Shown here: in pieces, positions 1 to 8,820 of the stretch
Layout of the letters: each line of letters begins with the position of its first letter
Position numbering within the stretch: the stretch's first letter is position 1
Assembly (NCBI GenBank): GCA_965279075.1
Contig: CBDIHI010000008.1
Coordinates: 1-64,000 of the forward strand
DNA from: SZAS-79 sp965279075
GTDB lineage: Bacteria > Pseudomonadota > Gammaproteobacteria > Burkholderiales > SG8-39
Reading direction: 5' to 3'
Length of the DNA stretch: 64,000 bases
Made by a program: the position numbers and the translations under genes
The notes under the pieces: model-generated
Told to the model about the DNA's origin: nothing
The model's input: the letters and a program-made list of their open reading frames with translations, nothing else
Databases searched by the model: none

Positions 1-943
1 CGCGACCTTCGCGTAACGGTCCATGTCCTGCCGCACGTGCTTGTCCAGTTCCGCGAGCGAGAACGGCTTGCCCGGCTGGCTGCCGGACTTCACCAGCCGG
101 TCGATGACCTCGGGCGACTTCAGCGCGGAGGCGAATTCCCCGTGGATACGGTCGAGTACGTCCTTCGGGGTCTTCGAGGACACGAAAGCGCCGAACCACG
201 GCACCAGCAGCGCGTCCGGGTAGCCGGCCTCGGCGATCGTCGGCATTTGCGGCAATTGCGCCAGGCGTTCGCTGGTGAACGTCGCCAGCGGCTTCAGCCG
301 GCCCGACTGGATGTGCGCCTGCACCAGGCCGACCGAAGGCGCCATGAACGACACCTGCCCGTTGATGAGGTCGGGAATCGCCGGCGGCTGGCCCTTGTAG
401 CCTATGCCGACCATGTCGAGGCCGGCGACCTGGCGCAACAGCTCGGTCTGCATGTGGTTCGACGTGCCCGAGCCCGGGTTGACGAAGTTCAGCTGGCCGG
501 GCCGCGCCTTCACGTAGGCGACGAACTCCTTCAGCGTCGAGACCGGCAGCGCGGCCGGCACCACGACGATGTTCTGGGTCCATACGATGAGGGCCCACGC
601 ACGTGAAGTCCTTCAGCGGGTGCCACGGCAGGTTCGTGTAGATCGCCGGATTCGACAGGATCGCCGGGCCGCCGATCAGCCAGGTGTAGCCGTCGGGCGC
701 GGCCTTGGCGACCGCCTCGATGCCGATGTTGCTGTTCGCGCCCGGACGGTTCTCGATGATGACGGGCTGGCCCCAGCCCGAGGCGATCTTCTCGGTGACC
801 GCGCGGCCGACGATGTCGACGATGCCGCCGGCCGGCAGCGGCAGCACGACCTTCACCGGCTTGGACGGGTAGGCGCCCTGCGCGCAGGCCAGCGCGGGAA
901 CGGCCAGCAAGGCAAGGCCCAGCAGGCGGGTGGCGAAGCGCAT
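1..943 (-). pseudogene. Bug/TctC-family periplasmic solute receptor, frameshifted, 3' end outside window
   Basis: Reading leftwards from an ATG at 943 (Shine-Dalgarno GAGGAGA just upstream), the product begins with a signal peptide (MRFATRLLGLALLAVPALA) followed by the Bug hallmarks PSKPVKVVLPLPAGG, then PDGYTWL and LKDFTCVGP. At about 591-593 the frame breaks: the continuation (LIVWTQNIVVVPAALPV..., then NFVNPGSGTSNHMQ and GYPDALLVPWFGAFVSS) lies in another frame. One missing C in a run of Cs would restore the family sequence. The last few residues lie beyond the window. These receptors bind carboxylates or amides in the periplasm for TctAB-type permeases; no permease is nearby. It is divergent from the amidase at 1032, which is also frameshifted. 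It could be a true pseudogene or a sequencing/assembly indel. Confidence 0.8.
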
Positions 944-1031
944 GGCAATCTCCTCATTATTATCGTTCGAACCGCCAGTCTAAGGCCGCGAGCCATTGCG
1001 TAGAATGCACATGTCGAAACGAGGAGCCCGC

Positions 1032-2442
1032 ATGGCGACCGATCCCGCTGACCTTTCTGCCACCGAACTGCTCGCGGCCTACCGCGCCAGGCGCTTGTCG
1101 CCGGTCGAGGCGACACGGGCGGCGCTCGCCCGTGTCGAGGCACTGAACCCGGTCCTCAACTGCTTCTGTTACCTCGACCCGGAGGCCGCGCTCGCCAGCG
1201 CCAGGGCCTCCGAGGCCCGCTGGATGAAAGGCGTGCCGCAAGGCCTCGTCGACGGCGTTCCGACGTCGATCAAGGACCTGCTCTACACCAAGGGCTGGCC
1301 TACGCTGCGCGGCTCACGGACCATCGACCCGAAAGGCCCGTGGAACGACGACGCGCCCGTGGTGGCGCGGCTGCGCGAACACAACGCGGTGATTTTCGGC
1401 AAGACCACGACGCCCGAGTTCGGCTGGAAAGGCGTGACCGACAACACCCTCACCGGCATCACGCGCAACCCATGGAACCCGGCGAAGACCCCGGGCGGCT
1501 CCTCGGGCGGCAGCGCGGCGGCGGTCGCCTCGGGCATGGGCCCGCTCACCGTAGGCACCGACGGCGGCGGTTCGATCCGCATGCCCTGCGCGTTCACCGG
1601 CCTTGTCGGCCTCAAGCCCACGTTCGGACGCGTGCCGGCCTGGCCGCTGTCGCCCTTCGGCACGGTGGCCCACGTCGGCCCGATGACGCGCACCGTCGCC
1701 GATACCGCGCTGATGATGAATGTCCTGTCGCTGCCGGACGCGCGCGACTGGCACCAGCTGCCCCATGACCCGCGCGACTACCGGATCGGGCTCGATGACG
1801 GCGTGCGCGGGCTGCGCATCGCCTACAGCGCGGACCTCGGTTACGCCAAGGTCGACCCGGAGATCGCCGCAATCGTGAAAGCCGCGGCGCTGCGCTTCGC
1901 CGAGCTCGGCGCCTTCGTCGAGGAAAAAGACCCCGGATTCGAGCCCGCGGGAGACACCTTCGCCAGGCACTGGTTCCCGGGCGCGGCCTACCTGCTCTCG
2001 ACGATCCCGCAGGAAAAGCACGCGCTGATCGATCCCGGCCTCGTGGACACCGCGCGCCAGGGCGCGGCGTTCAGCGCGATGGAGATCCTCGCGGCGGCGC
2101 AAAAGCGCGGCGCGCTGGGCGTGCACATGCAGCTCTTCCACCAGGACTACGACCTCCTGCTGACGCCGACGCTGCCGCTGGCCGCCTTCGAGGCCGGCCA
2201 GGAAGTCGCCGACCTGCTGGAAGCAGAAGCGCTGGACCGACTGGTCGCCGTTCTCGTACCCCTTCAACCTGACCCAGCAGCCGGCCGCGACCGTGCCCTG
2301 CGGACTCACGAAGGACGGCCTCCCCGTGGGCCTGCACATCGTGGGCCCGCGCTACGCCGATGCGCTGGTGCTGCGCGCGGCGCGCGCGTTCGAATCGATC
2401 TCCCCCGCCCTGTCCCCCGATCTTTCAAAACTGAAGAAGTGA
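1032..2442 (+). pseudogene. Amidase-signature family hydrolase, frameshifted near its C-terminus
   Basis: ATG at 1032 follows GAGGAG at 1021-1026; upstream in-frame starts lack a ribosome site. The product has the amidase-signature Ser-cisSer-Lys layout: VPTSIKDLLY (Lys), PGGSSGGSAAAVA, and GTDGGGSIRMPCA (nucleophile Ser), then TPTLPLAAFEAGQEV. Around 2207-2222 the frame changes: the expected continuation (RWTDWSPFSYPFNLTQQ, PAATVPCGLTKDG, GLHIVGPRYADALVL) is in the next frame and ends at TGA 2440-2442. The indel is one base gained or two lost. Intact, it would be about 470 residues and hydrolyse an amide; the substrate is unknown. The dehydrogenase starts 7 bases after the repaired stop, so the two were probably one operon. 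Confidence 0.82.
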
Positions 2443-2449
2443 CCCCCCA

Positions 2450-3445
2450 ATGTCCCGTCCCGCATCTCGTCCCAAGGTCGTACTCACCAACCCGTCGGTC
2501 CCCGTCGGCGAAAACATCATCCGCGAAGTGGCGGACCTGCTCATCGCGCCCGATCCCGGCTTCGACACCATGCGCTCGCTCATCGGCGACTGCGACGTGC
2601 TCGTCGTGCGCGCCAAGCTCCCCGACGACCTGTTCGAGCGTCCCAACCGCGTCAAAGGCGTTGTACGCCATGGCGCGGGCGTGGACCTGATCCCGATGGA
2701 ATCAGCCACGAAACTCGGCATCCCCGTGGCCAACGTGCCGGGCGTCAACGCGCAGACCGTGGCGGAACACGTCGTCACCACGATGCTGATGCTCGCCCGC
2801 GGCACGCACCGCATGGACGCACTGGTGCGCACCAAGGGCTGGGACACGGCGCGCGCGATTTCCGACACGAGCATGGAACTCTCGGGCAAGACCGTCGGCA
2901 TCGTCGGCGTTGGCGCCATCGGCAGGATCGTCATGAAGATCTGCCACCACGGCTTCGGCATGAAGGCGATCGGCTCCCAGCGCACCATGGCCAACCTGCC
3001 CAAGGAAGTCACCGGCGTTTCGCTCGACCAGCTGTTCGCCGAGAGCGATTTCATCGTGCTCGCCTGCCCGCTGACGGCCGAGACCCGCGGGCTTGCAAGC
3101 AAGGCGCGCATCGCCAGCATGAAGAAGGACGCGGTGCTCGTGAACGTGGCACGCGGACCGGTCGTCGACGAGGCCGCGATCGTCGCGGCGCTGCAGGCCC
3201 GCTCGATCCGCGGCGCAGCACTCGACGTGTTCGACAAGCAGCCGCTGGCGATGGATCACCCGTTGATGAAACTCGACAACGTCGTGATCACGCCGCACCA
3301 GGCCGGCCTGACCGTCGAAGCGGTGGAGCGCATGAGCGAGATCGCGGCACAGGAAACGGTGCGGATCCTGAAGGGAGAAAAGCCCGTGAACTTCGTGAAT
3401 CCCGAGGTCTGGGAGCGCCGCGCGCATCGCCATCCTGCTGCTTGA
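2450..3445 (+). CDS. D-isomer-specific 2-hydroxyacid dehydrogenase
   Basis: 331 residues, cytoplasmic NAD(P)-dependent reduction of a 2-keto acid or oxidation of a D-2-hydroxyacid. The nucleotide-binding loop GVGAIG is at about 153-158; the substrate-binding Arg lies in NVARGP (Arg235) and the catalytic His in TPHQAG (His283). The family motif normally reading DVFxxEP is DVFDKQP here, so Gln264 replaces the usual catalytic-dyad Glu, a change known from formate dehydrogenases. Related to phosphoglycerate dehydrogenase and hydroxypyruvate reductase, but it lacks the C-terminal ACT domain of SerA. It follows the amidase by 7 bases. Substrate is not assigned. Confidence 0.85.
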   Translation: MSRPASRPKVVLTNPSVPVGENIIREVADLLIAPDPGFDTMRSLIGDCDVLVVRAKLPDDLFERPNRVKGVVRHGAGVDLIPMESATKLGIPVANVPGVNAQTVAEHVVTTMLMLARGTHRMDALVRTKGWDTARAISDTSMELSGKTVGIVGVGAIGRIVMKICHHGFGMKAIGSQRTMANLPKEVTGVSLDQLFAESDFIVLACPLTAETRGLASKARIASMKKDAVLVNVARGPVVDEAAIVAALQARSIRGAALDVFDKQPLAMDHPLMKLDNVVITPHQAGLTVEAVERMSEIAAQETVRILKGEKPVNFVNPEVWERRAHRHPAA

Positions 3446-3512
3446 TATACCAATAACGGTATTCATATTACCCGGAGGACGGCCCCTGTAGCCGACTTCC
3501 GGTACTAATTCT

Positions 3513-3881
3513 TCAGGATTCAGGCGGGTTTGCGGCGTGCAGCGCGTCCCGGACGAGTGCGTATTCCGCATCCAGCTGCGCGACCGCTTCGCGCGCCACG
3601 CCGAACTCTTCCCGCCTCGCGGCCCCCTCCAAACGTTCTAGAACTCCGGCCAACCGCGCCGCGCCTACATTGCCTGCCGAGCCCCTCAATGCATGGGCGC
3701 CATCGGCCAGCGCCCGGCCCTCCCCGGCCTCAGCAAGCTCCCGCAACTGCCTGAGCCGCCCTTCGGCGCCGGCCAGGAAGGCCCTGATGAACCCTGCAAA
3801 GACGGCGCCGCGCCCCTGGTCCAGGTTCATGAGGTCCGCGACCTGCCTGGCATCGAGGATGGAGATTTCTTCTTTTGGCAT
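3513..3881 (-). CDS. Stand-alone Hpt (histidine phosphotransfer) domain protein
   Basis: 122 residues forming little more than one Hpt four-helix bundle. The phosphorylatable His is His63 in HALRGSAGNVGA. Hpt proteins pass phosphate between receiver domains in multistep phosphorelays. It is divergent from the hybrid kinase at 3905, whose C-terminal receiver lacks an Hpt domain, so this protein is the likely partner; the terminal response regulator is not in the window. Start at 3881: no Shine-Dalgarno, and only 23 bases separate its ATG from that of the kinase. Both proteins begin Met-Pro-Lys because the start codons sit in the arms of an inverted repeat. Between its stop and the convergent dehydrogenase (3446-3512) only a weak 5-bp hairpin (3447-3462) is visible. 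Confidence 0.8.
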   Translation of the reverse strand: MPKEEISILDARQVADLMNLDQGRGAVFAGFIRAFLAGAEGRLRQLRELAEAGEGRALADGAHALRGSAGNVGAARLAGVLERLEGAARREEFGVAREAVAQLDAEYALVRDALHAANPPES

Positions 3882-3914
3882 GGCGGGATTATTCTACCTG
3901 CGCCATGCCAAAAG
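3872..3914. promoter_or_regulatory. Symmetric bidirectional promoter: 14-bp inverted repeat containing both start codons
   Basis: Arms CTTTTGGCATGGCG (3872-3885) and its exact reverse complement (3901-3914) flank 15 bases. The central TATTCTA (3890-3896) reads as a -10 on both strands: TATTCT rightwards and TAGAAT leftwards. The right ATG (3905) and left ATG (3879-3881) each lie in an arm, 9 bases from the corresponding -10. No Shine-Dalgarno fits, so both mRNAs would be leaderless or nearly so. The promoter role is inferred. Confidence 0.55.
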
Positions 3915-5728
3915 CAAGTTCCCCGATTCCAGGGTACGGCCCGCGCCTGAAAGTCACCGCGGAGGACCTCGCGCGCACCCGGCCGGAGCGCGTCCGTTTC
4001 GCCTACAGCGAAACCCGCCTCGCGATCGCGCTGGTGGCCCCCGTGGTCGCCATCGTGTGGCTGTTCCTGCGCGACGAGGTCGAAGACCACCGGATTGCGG
4101 CATGGTGCATCGCGCTCGCTGCCGCCTACGGCGCGCGGCTCCTCGCGGGCGCCATCCATTCCCGCATGCCGCCACAAGGCGATCCCGCACAGGAGTTCGC
4201 GTGGACCGCAGTGTTCCACGTCGCCGTGGCGGCTTCGGGCTTCGCCTGGAGCCTCCTCGTCTGGCACGTGCTCGAGAAGGCGCCGCCGGTGCTCCACCTG
4301 TCCGGCGTCACGATCCTCGTCGCCGTCGCGGCCGCCGGCCTGCGCGGGCTGTCGACGCTGCCGCTCGGCTACACGCTGTTCGCCGGCGCGATGCTTGCGC
4401 CGGTTGCGGTGCCTTCCATCGCTTCGGGCGGCTTCACCGGGGTGATGCTGGGGGCGACGCTGACGCTGTTCCTCGCGGCCATGGTCGCCATGGCGCAGAG
4501 TTCGAGTGCGGAGTTCATCCGCCGCTCGGTGCTGCAGTCGGACCTCGCCGAGCTGCTGGGCAAGCACCAGGAGGCCAAGCAGGCGGCCGAAGCCGCGAAC
4601 CAGGCCAAGAGCGACTTCCTCGCCAACATGAGCCACGAGATCCGCACGCCGATGAACGCGATCCTCGGCATGACCCACCTCGCGCAGCAGGCACGACCGG
4701 CGGCGCCGGTGGACGGCTACCTCGGGAGGATTTCCGTCGCGGCCGATACCCTGCTGCGCATCATCGACGACATCCTCGACCTCTCCAAGATCGAGGCCGG
4801 CAAGCTGTCCATCGAGCCGGTGGCGTTCGACCTTGCGCAGATGCTTGCCGGCGTGCGCTCCATCGCGTCGGTCAGGGCCGAGGAAAAGGGCCTCGCGTTC
4901 CGCCTCTCGGTGGCGCCCGGCGTGCCGCGCGCGGTGCTCGCCGACCCGGTGCGGATCGGCCAGGTGCTGGCCAACCTCTGCGCCAACGCGGTGAAGTTCA
5001 CCGATCGCGGCGAAGTGGTGCTGTCCGTGGGATGCCAGGGCATCGACGCGGGCTCCGTGACGCTGGCCTTCGCCATCGAGGACACCGGGATCGGCATGAG
5101 CGAAGCGCAGCTGGCCGGCCTGTTCCAGCCTTTCACCCAGGTCGACACCTCCAGCACGCGCCGCCGCGCGGGCACGGGACTCGGACTGTCGATCTCCGCG
5201 CGCCTGGTCGAAGCCATGGGCGGCAAGATCGCAGTCTCGAGCGCACCGGGCCTCGGCAGCCGCTTCAGCTTCACGCTCGCATGCAGTCGGTTGGCCGAAG
5301 CGCCTGCGGCCTCCCAGCCCGCCTCCGCCCGGCCGGAGGCGAGGCTCGCCGGCGCCCACATCCTGGTGGTGGAAGACGACGAGGTGAACCAGCTCGTGGC
5401 CCGTGGCGTGCTCGAGCCAGCCGGCGCCATCGTCGCCATCGCATCGAACGGTCGCGACGCCCTGGAGCTCATCCGGCCGGGACGCTATGCCCTCGTCCTG
5501 ATGGACATGCACATGCCGGACATGGACGGCATCGAGACCACACGCCGGCTGCGTAGCGACCCGGCGCTCGATGCCCTGCCGATCATCGCGATGACGGCCA
5601 GCGCGATGGCCGGCGACCGCGAGCGGCTCATCGCGGCGGGCATGAACGACTACGTGGCCAAGCCCGTGCGCGTCGCGGAAATGTACGCGACGCTCGGCAA
5701 ATGGCTGCCCGGTCCGCCCGCCGGATGA
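3905..5728 (+). CDS. Hybrid sensor histidine kinase / response regulator, multi-TM sensor
   Basis: 607 residues. About 5-6 hydrophobic segments between residues 38 and 196 form a membrane sensor resembling RpfC-like kinases. A coiled coil rich in Gln/Ala (210-236) leads to HisKA with His244 in ANMSHEIRTPMN; HATPase motifs follow (NAVKFTDRGE, DTGIGM, GTGLGLS). The C-terminal receiver has the acidic pair EDD and phospho-acceptor Asp534 in VLMDMHMPDMDG, plus the conserved Lys in VAKPV. Start at ATG 3905; an in-frame TTG at 3875 is possible but would overlap the divergent Hpt gene. The stop is 1 base from the convergent D-aminoacylase stop. The signal sensed is unknown. Confidence 0.88.
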   Translation: MPKASSPIPGYGPRLKVTAEDLARTRPERVRFAYSETRLAIALVAPVVAIVWLFLRDEVEDHRIAAWCIALAAAYGARLLAGAIHSRMPPQGDPAQEFAWTAVFHVAVAASGFAWSLLVWHVLEKAPPVLHLSGVTILVAVAAAGLRGLSTLPLGYTLFAGAMLAPVAVPSIASGGFTGVMLGATLTLFLAAMVAMAQSSSAEFIRRSVLQSDLAELLGKHQEAKQAAEAANQAKSDFLANMSHEIRTPMNAILGMTHLAQQARPAAPVDGYLGRISVAADTLLRIIDDILDLSKIEAGKLSIEPVAFDLAQMLAGVRSIASVRAEEKGLAFRLSVAPGVPRAVLADPVRIGQVLANLCANAVKFTDRGEVVLSVGCQGIDAGSVTLAFAIEDTGIGMSEAQLAGLFQPFTQVDTSSTRRRAGTGLGLSISARLVEAMGGKIAVSSAPGLGSRFSFTLACSRLAEAPAASQPASARPEARLAGAHILVVEDDEVNQLVARGVLEPAGAIVAIASNGRDALELIRPGRYALVLMDMHMPDMDGIETTRRLRSDPALDALPIIAMTASAMAGDRERLIAAGMNDYVAKPVRVAEMYATLGKWLPGPPAG

Positions 5729-5729
5729 A

Positions 5730-7427
5730 TCAGGCGCGGACCAGCCGCCCCGGCAGCGCCCCGGTCGCCTGGCCGCCCTGCATCACCACTTCGCCCGAAA
5801 CGAGGGTGGCTTCGTAGCCGGACGCGTGTTGCACCAACCGGCGCCCGCCGGCCGGCAGGTCGTGGACCATCTCGGGCGTCGACAGCCCGAGCTTCGCGAA
5901 GTCGATCAGGTTGAGGTCGGCCTTCATTCCCGGCAGCAGCGCGCCGCGGTCCTTCAGGCCCATGGCGAGGGCATTGCGCCGGGTCTGCGCGTGCACCAGC
6001 CACTCGAGGCCGAACTTCGGGCCGCGCGTGCGGTCGCGTGCCCAGTGCTTGATCAGGTAGGTCGGGTAGCTTGCGTCGCAGATGTAGCCGCAATGCGCGC
6101 CCGCGTCGCCGAGGCCCAGCAGCGTGGCCGGGTGGCTCATCATCTCGTGCACGATGCTGAGGTCGGACGAGAGGTAGTTGTAGAGCGGGAAATAGAACTT
6201 GCGCCGTCCGCCTTCCTCAAGCAGCAGGTCGTAGGCCACCTCCTCCGGCCTGCGTCCTGATGCCGCCGCGATGCCGGCGATGCTGTCCTCCGCCCGCGGC
6301 TCGTATTCCGAGTCCGCGCCGATCGGGTAGTACTTGTGCAGGTGCTGGGTGATGCTGTCGAGGCGCCGGTTGCCGGGCGGCGTCGCCCATTCCGCGACGA
6401 TCTTCGCGCGCAGCGCGGGATCACGCATGCGCTGCACGCGCTCGGCCATGGGAAGTTTCGCAATCGCAGCGTACGAAGGGCACAGGAAGAACGGGTGCAT
6501 CGAGCATTCGAGGCCGTGCACCATGCCGATCGCCCTGCAGGCGACCTGCGCCTTGATATCGAGGCCCGCAGCCCGCGCCGCGTCTACGCGCCGCATGACC
6601 TCGCGCCAGCGACCCGGCGCGAAATCGTGCTGCAAAAGCGTGAACGACAGCGGCCGGCCGCTGGCGGTCGCCACGTCGCGGAGCAATTCGAACTCGGCAT
6701 CCAGCTCGTCGAAGTCCGAGATCAGCTGCATCACGCCCTTGCCGGTCTCGCCGACGGCGCGGCCGATGGCCTGCAGTTCGCGGGAGGCGGCCCCCAGGCT
6801 GGGCACCGGCTGGCCCTTGCTCGTGCGGTGGACGATGGTGCGCGAGGAGGTGAAGCCGAACGCCCCCGCCGCGACGGCTTCCTTCGCGAGCGCCGCCATC
6901 TGCGCGACGTCGGACTCGGTCGCGGCCTCGCGGCCCGCGCCGCGCTCGCCCATCACGTAAACACGCAGCGCGCCGTGCGGAATCTGCGCGCCGAGGTCCA
7001 TCGCGCGCGGCATCTTCTCCAGCGCATCGAGGTATTCGGGGAAGCTCTCCCAGTCCCAGCGCACGCCTTCGGACAGCACGGCTTCGGGGATGTCCTCCAC
7101 CCCTTCCATCAGCTCGATCATCCACTGCCGCTGCGGGGTATGCGCGGGCGCGAAACCCACGCCGCAATTGCCCATGATCGCCGTGGTCACGCCGTGCCAC
7201 GACGAGGGGGTCATGTACGGGTCCCAGGTCGCCTGGCCATCGTAGTGCGTGTGGATGTCCACCCACCCCGGCGCGACCAGCAGCCCGGCGGCGTCGATCT
7301 CCCGCTTGCCGCCGCCGGCCTTGCCCACCTCGGCCACGCGGCCGTCCTTGATGCCGATATCGCCCGTGCGCGCCGGGGCGCCCGTGCCGTCGACGATCGT
7401 CCCGCCGCGAATCACCAGATCGTTCAT
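5730..7427 (-). CDS. N-acyl-D-amino-acid deacylase family amidohydrolase
   Basis: 565 residues, amidohydrolase superfamily. Metal-site motifs are clear: DIHTHYDGQ (HxH), GNCGVGFAP (the Cys ligand of D-aminoacylases), LLQHDFAPG (His) and LGDAGAHCGY (Asp). The N-terminal LVIRGGTIVDGTG and C-terminal GMKADLNLIDF form the usual beta-sandwich. The family hydrolyses N-acylated D-amino acids or related amides; the true substrate here is unknown. It starts 9 bases after the Bug receptor stop (7437), so the two are co-transcribed, suggesting the receptor brings in this enzyme's substrate. Confidence 0.85.
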   Translation of the reverse strand: MNDLVIRGGTIVDGTGAPARTGDIGIKDGRVAEVGKAGGGKREIDAAGLLVAPGWVDIHTHYDGQATWDPYMTPSSWHGVTTAIMGNCGVGFAPAHTPQRQWMIELMEGVEDIPEAVLSEGVRWDWESFPEYLDALEKMPRAMDLGAQIPHGALRVYVMGERGAGREAATESDVAQMAALAKEAVAAGAFGFTSSRTIVHRTSKGQPVPSLGAASRELQAIGRAVGETGKGVMQLISDFDELDAEFELLRDVATASGRPLSFTLLQHDFAPGRWREVMRRVDAARAAGLDIKAQVACRAIGMVHGLECSMHPFFLCPSYAAIAKLPMAERVQRMRDPALRAKIVAEWATPPGNRRLDSITQHLHKYYPIGADSEYEPRAEDSIAGIAAASGRRPEEVAYDLLLEEGGRRKFYFPLYNYLSSDLSIVHEMMSHPATLLGLGDAGAHCGYICDASYPTYLIKHWARDRTRGPKFGLEWLVHAQTRRNALAMGLKDRGALLPGMKADLNLIDFAKLGLSTPEMVHDLPAGGRRLVQHASGYEATLVSGEVVMQGGQATGALPGRLVRA

Positions 7428-7436
7428 CTCAGTCCT

Positions 7437-8414
7437 TTACTTGTCCACCCAGGGGGTGTCCTTCCACATCTGCCGGAAGATCGCCTCCGCGGTGCGCAGT
7501 TCCTCCGCGTAGGCCGCCGGCCCAAGGTAGCGCAGCGGGGCAAACACTTTCTCCGCCGCGACACGCAGCGCCGGGTCGGCGGCGGCCTTCTCGATGGCGG
7601 CGACCAGCCGGTCGCGGATCGCCGGCGGCAGGCCCTTCGGCGCGGCGATGCCGCGCAGCGACGCCATCTCGAAGTCGTAGCCCAGCTCCTTGAAGGTCGG
7701 CCAGTCCGGCGCCATCCCCGAGCGCACCTGCGTCATCTGTCCCAGGCACCGGATCGGCGAGCCGCCCTTCAGGTATTGCAAGGCCTCGCCCACGTTGATC
7801 GCCGCCACGACGATCTGCTTGCCGATGACGGCGTTCCTCGTTTCGGCCGAACCCTTGAACGGGATGTGGTTCATCTTCACGCCCGCGCTCTTCTCGAACT
7901 TCAGCATTGCGAGGTGGTCGTCCGAGCCCACGCCCGTGCTGCCCACCGTGACCGTGCCGGGCTGGGCCTTGGCGAACGCTGCGAGGTCCGCAAGCGCCTT
8001 GTAGGGGCTGTCGGTATGCACGCAGAAGGTGCCCGGGTCGTCGACCACGTTGCCGAGCAGGTCGTAGGACTGCCACGTGTAGCCGGTCTTGCGTTCGATG
8101 GGCGTGGCGAGAACCGGCGGCGTGTTGATGAAGCCGATGGTGTAGCCGTCGGGCACGGCCGTGGCGATCGCCGTGAAGCCGATGTCCCCGCTCGCGCCAG
8201 GCCGGTTGATGACGTTGATCTTGGCGCCTTCGCCGAGGTACTTCTCGATGAAGGGAATCATCACGCGCGCCGCGATGTCGGTGCCGCCGCCGGGCGCGTA
8301 GGCGATGATCATGTTGATCGGCTGGTCGGGCCAGGCCGCCGTCGCCGAACCGGGCGCGAAGCCCGCCAGCGCGCACGCAAATGCCGCCAGCCCCTGCCTG
8401 AATGCCTTGTCCAT
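7437..8414 (-). CDS. Bug/TctC-family periplasmic solute receptor
   Basis: 325 residues. ATG at 8414 with a good ribosome site (AGAGGAGA). Signal peptide ends near GSATAA, then WPDQPINMIIAYAPGGGTD, the Bug ligand-loop signature, with PDGYTIGF and HIPFKGSAE further on. First gene of a two-gene unit with the deacylase. No TctA/TctB permease accompanies it. Ligand probably a carboxylated or amidated small molecule, inferred only from the partner enzyme. Confidence 0.85.
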   Translation of the reverse strand: MDKAFRQGLAAFACALAGFAPGSATAAWPDQPINMIIAYAPGGGTDIAARVMIPFIEKYLGEGAKINVINRPGASGDIGFTAIATAVPDGYTIGFINTPPVLATPIERKTGYTWQSYDLLGNVVDDPGTFCVHTDSPYKALADLAAFAKAQPGTVTVGSTGVGSDDHLAMLKFEKSAGVKMNHIPFKGSAETRNAVIGKQIVVAAINVGEALQYLKGGSPIRCLGQMTQVRSGMAPDWPTFKELGYDFEMASLRGIAAPKGLPPAIRDRLVAAIEKAAADPALRVAAEKVFAPLRYLGPAAYAEELRTAEAIFRQMWKDTPWVDK

Positions 8415-8449
8415 GTCGTCTCCTCTGGTCCTGCTTCTTGTCGTTGTTT

Positions 8450-8794
8450 TCAACCGTGCGCCGCGACGCTGTCGCCGGGTGCCTGGCTGCGCTCGTCCCG
8501 AGTGTAATCGCGAACCACCGCTGCGATGCGCAAACGGTAGTCGGCGATGATCCCGCCGCGCCCCTTCGCCTGGGCCTGGCGGTGCAGCTGGACGTTGCGC
8601 CACTTGCGCACGCACTCGTCGTCGCGCCAGAACTGCAGCGAGACGTACTTGCCCGGGGTGGTGATGCTCTCGAACCGTTCGAGCGAAATGAAGCCCTCGG
8701 CCTTGTCCAGTTCCGGTTTGAGTTGCGCGACGAGTTCGAAGTAGTCCGGCATGCGCCCTTCGGCAGGCGTGAATTCGAAGATCACCGCGATCAT
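8450..8794 (-). CDS. Antibiotic biosynthesis monooxygenase (ABM) fold protein
   Basis: 114 residues. MIAVIFEFTPAEG and FISLERFES...YVSLQFWRDDECVRKWRN match the small ferredoxin-like ABM family, whose members act as cofactor-free monooxygenases, haem-degrading enzymes or have no known activity. No haem-binding residue can be assigned with confidence. It sits 35 bases upstream of the Bug/deacylase unit on the same strand and may be its first gene. A -10-like TATACT on its strand lies at 8824-8829. Confidence 0.72.
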   Translation of the reverse strand: MIAVIFEFTPAEGRMPDYFELVAQLKPELDKAEGFISLERFESITTPGKYVSLQFWRDDECVRKWRNVQLHRQAQAKGRGGIIADYRLRIAAVVRDYTRDERSQAPGDSVAAHG

Positions 8795-8820
8795 GGGATT
8801 CGGCTCCGTGGAATGGTCGC

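Noticed and set aside
2200..2230. Programmed ribosomal frameshift in the amidase gene
   Set aside because: No slippery heptamer or strong downstream structure was seen, and amidases of this family are normally single-frame; an indel is simpler.
3446..3512. Terminator between the dehydrogenase and the Hpt gene
   Set aside because: Only a 5-bp stem (ATACC/GGTAT) is present, with no T tract.
3841..3904. TTG at 3875 as the hybrid-kinase start
   Set aside because: It would overlap the divergent Hpt gene and add ten residues without family support; ATG 3905 fits the symmetric promoter.
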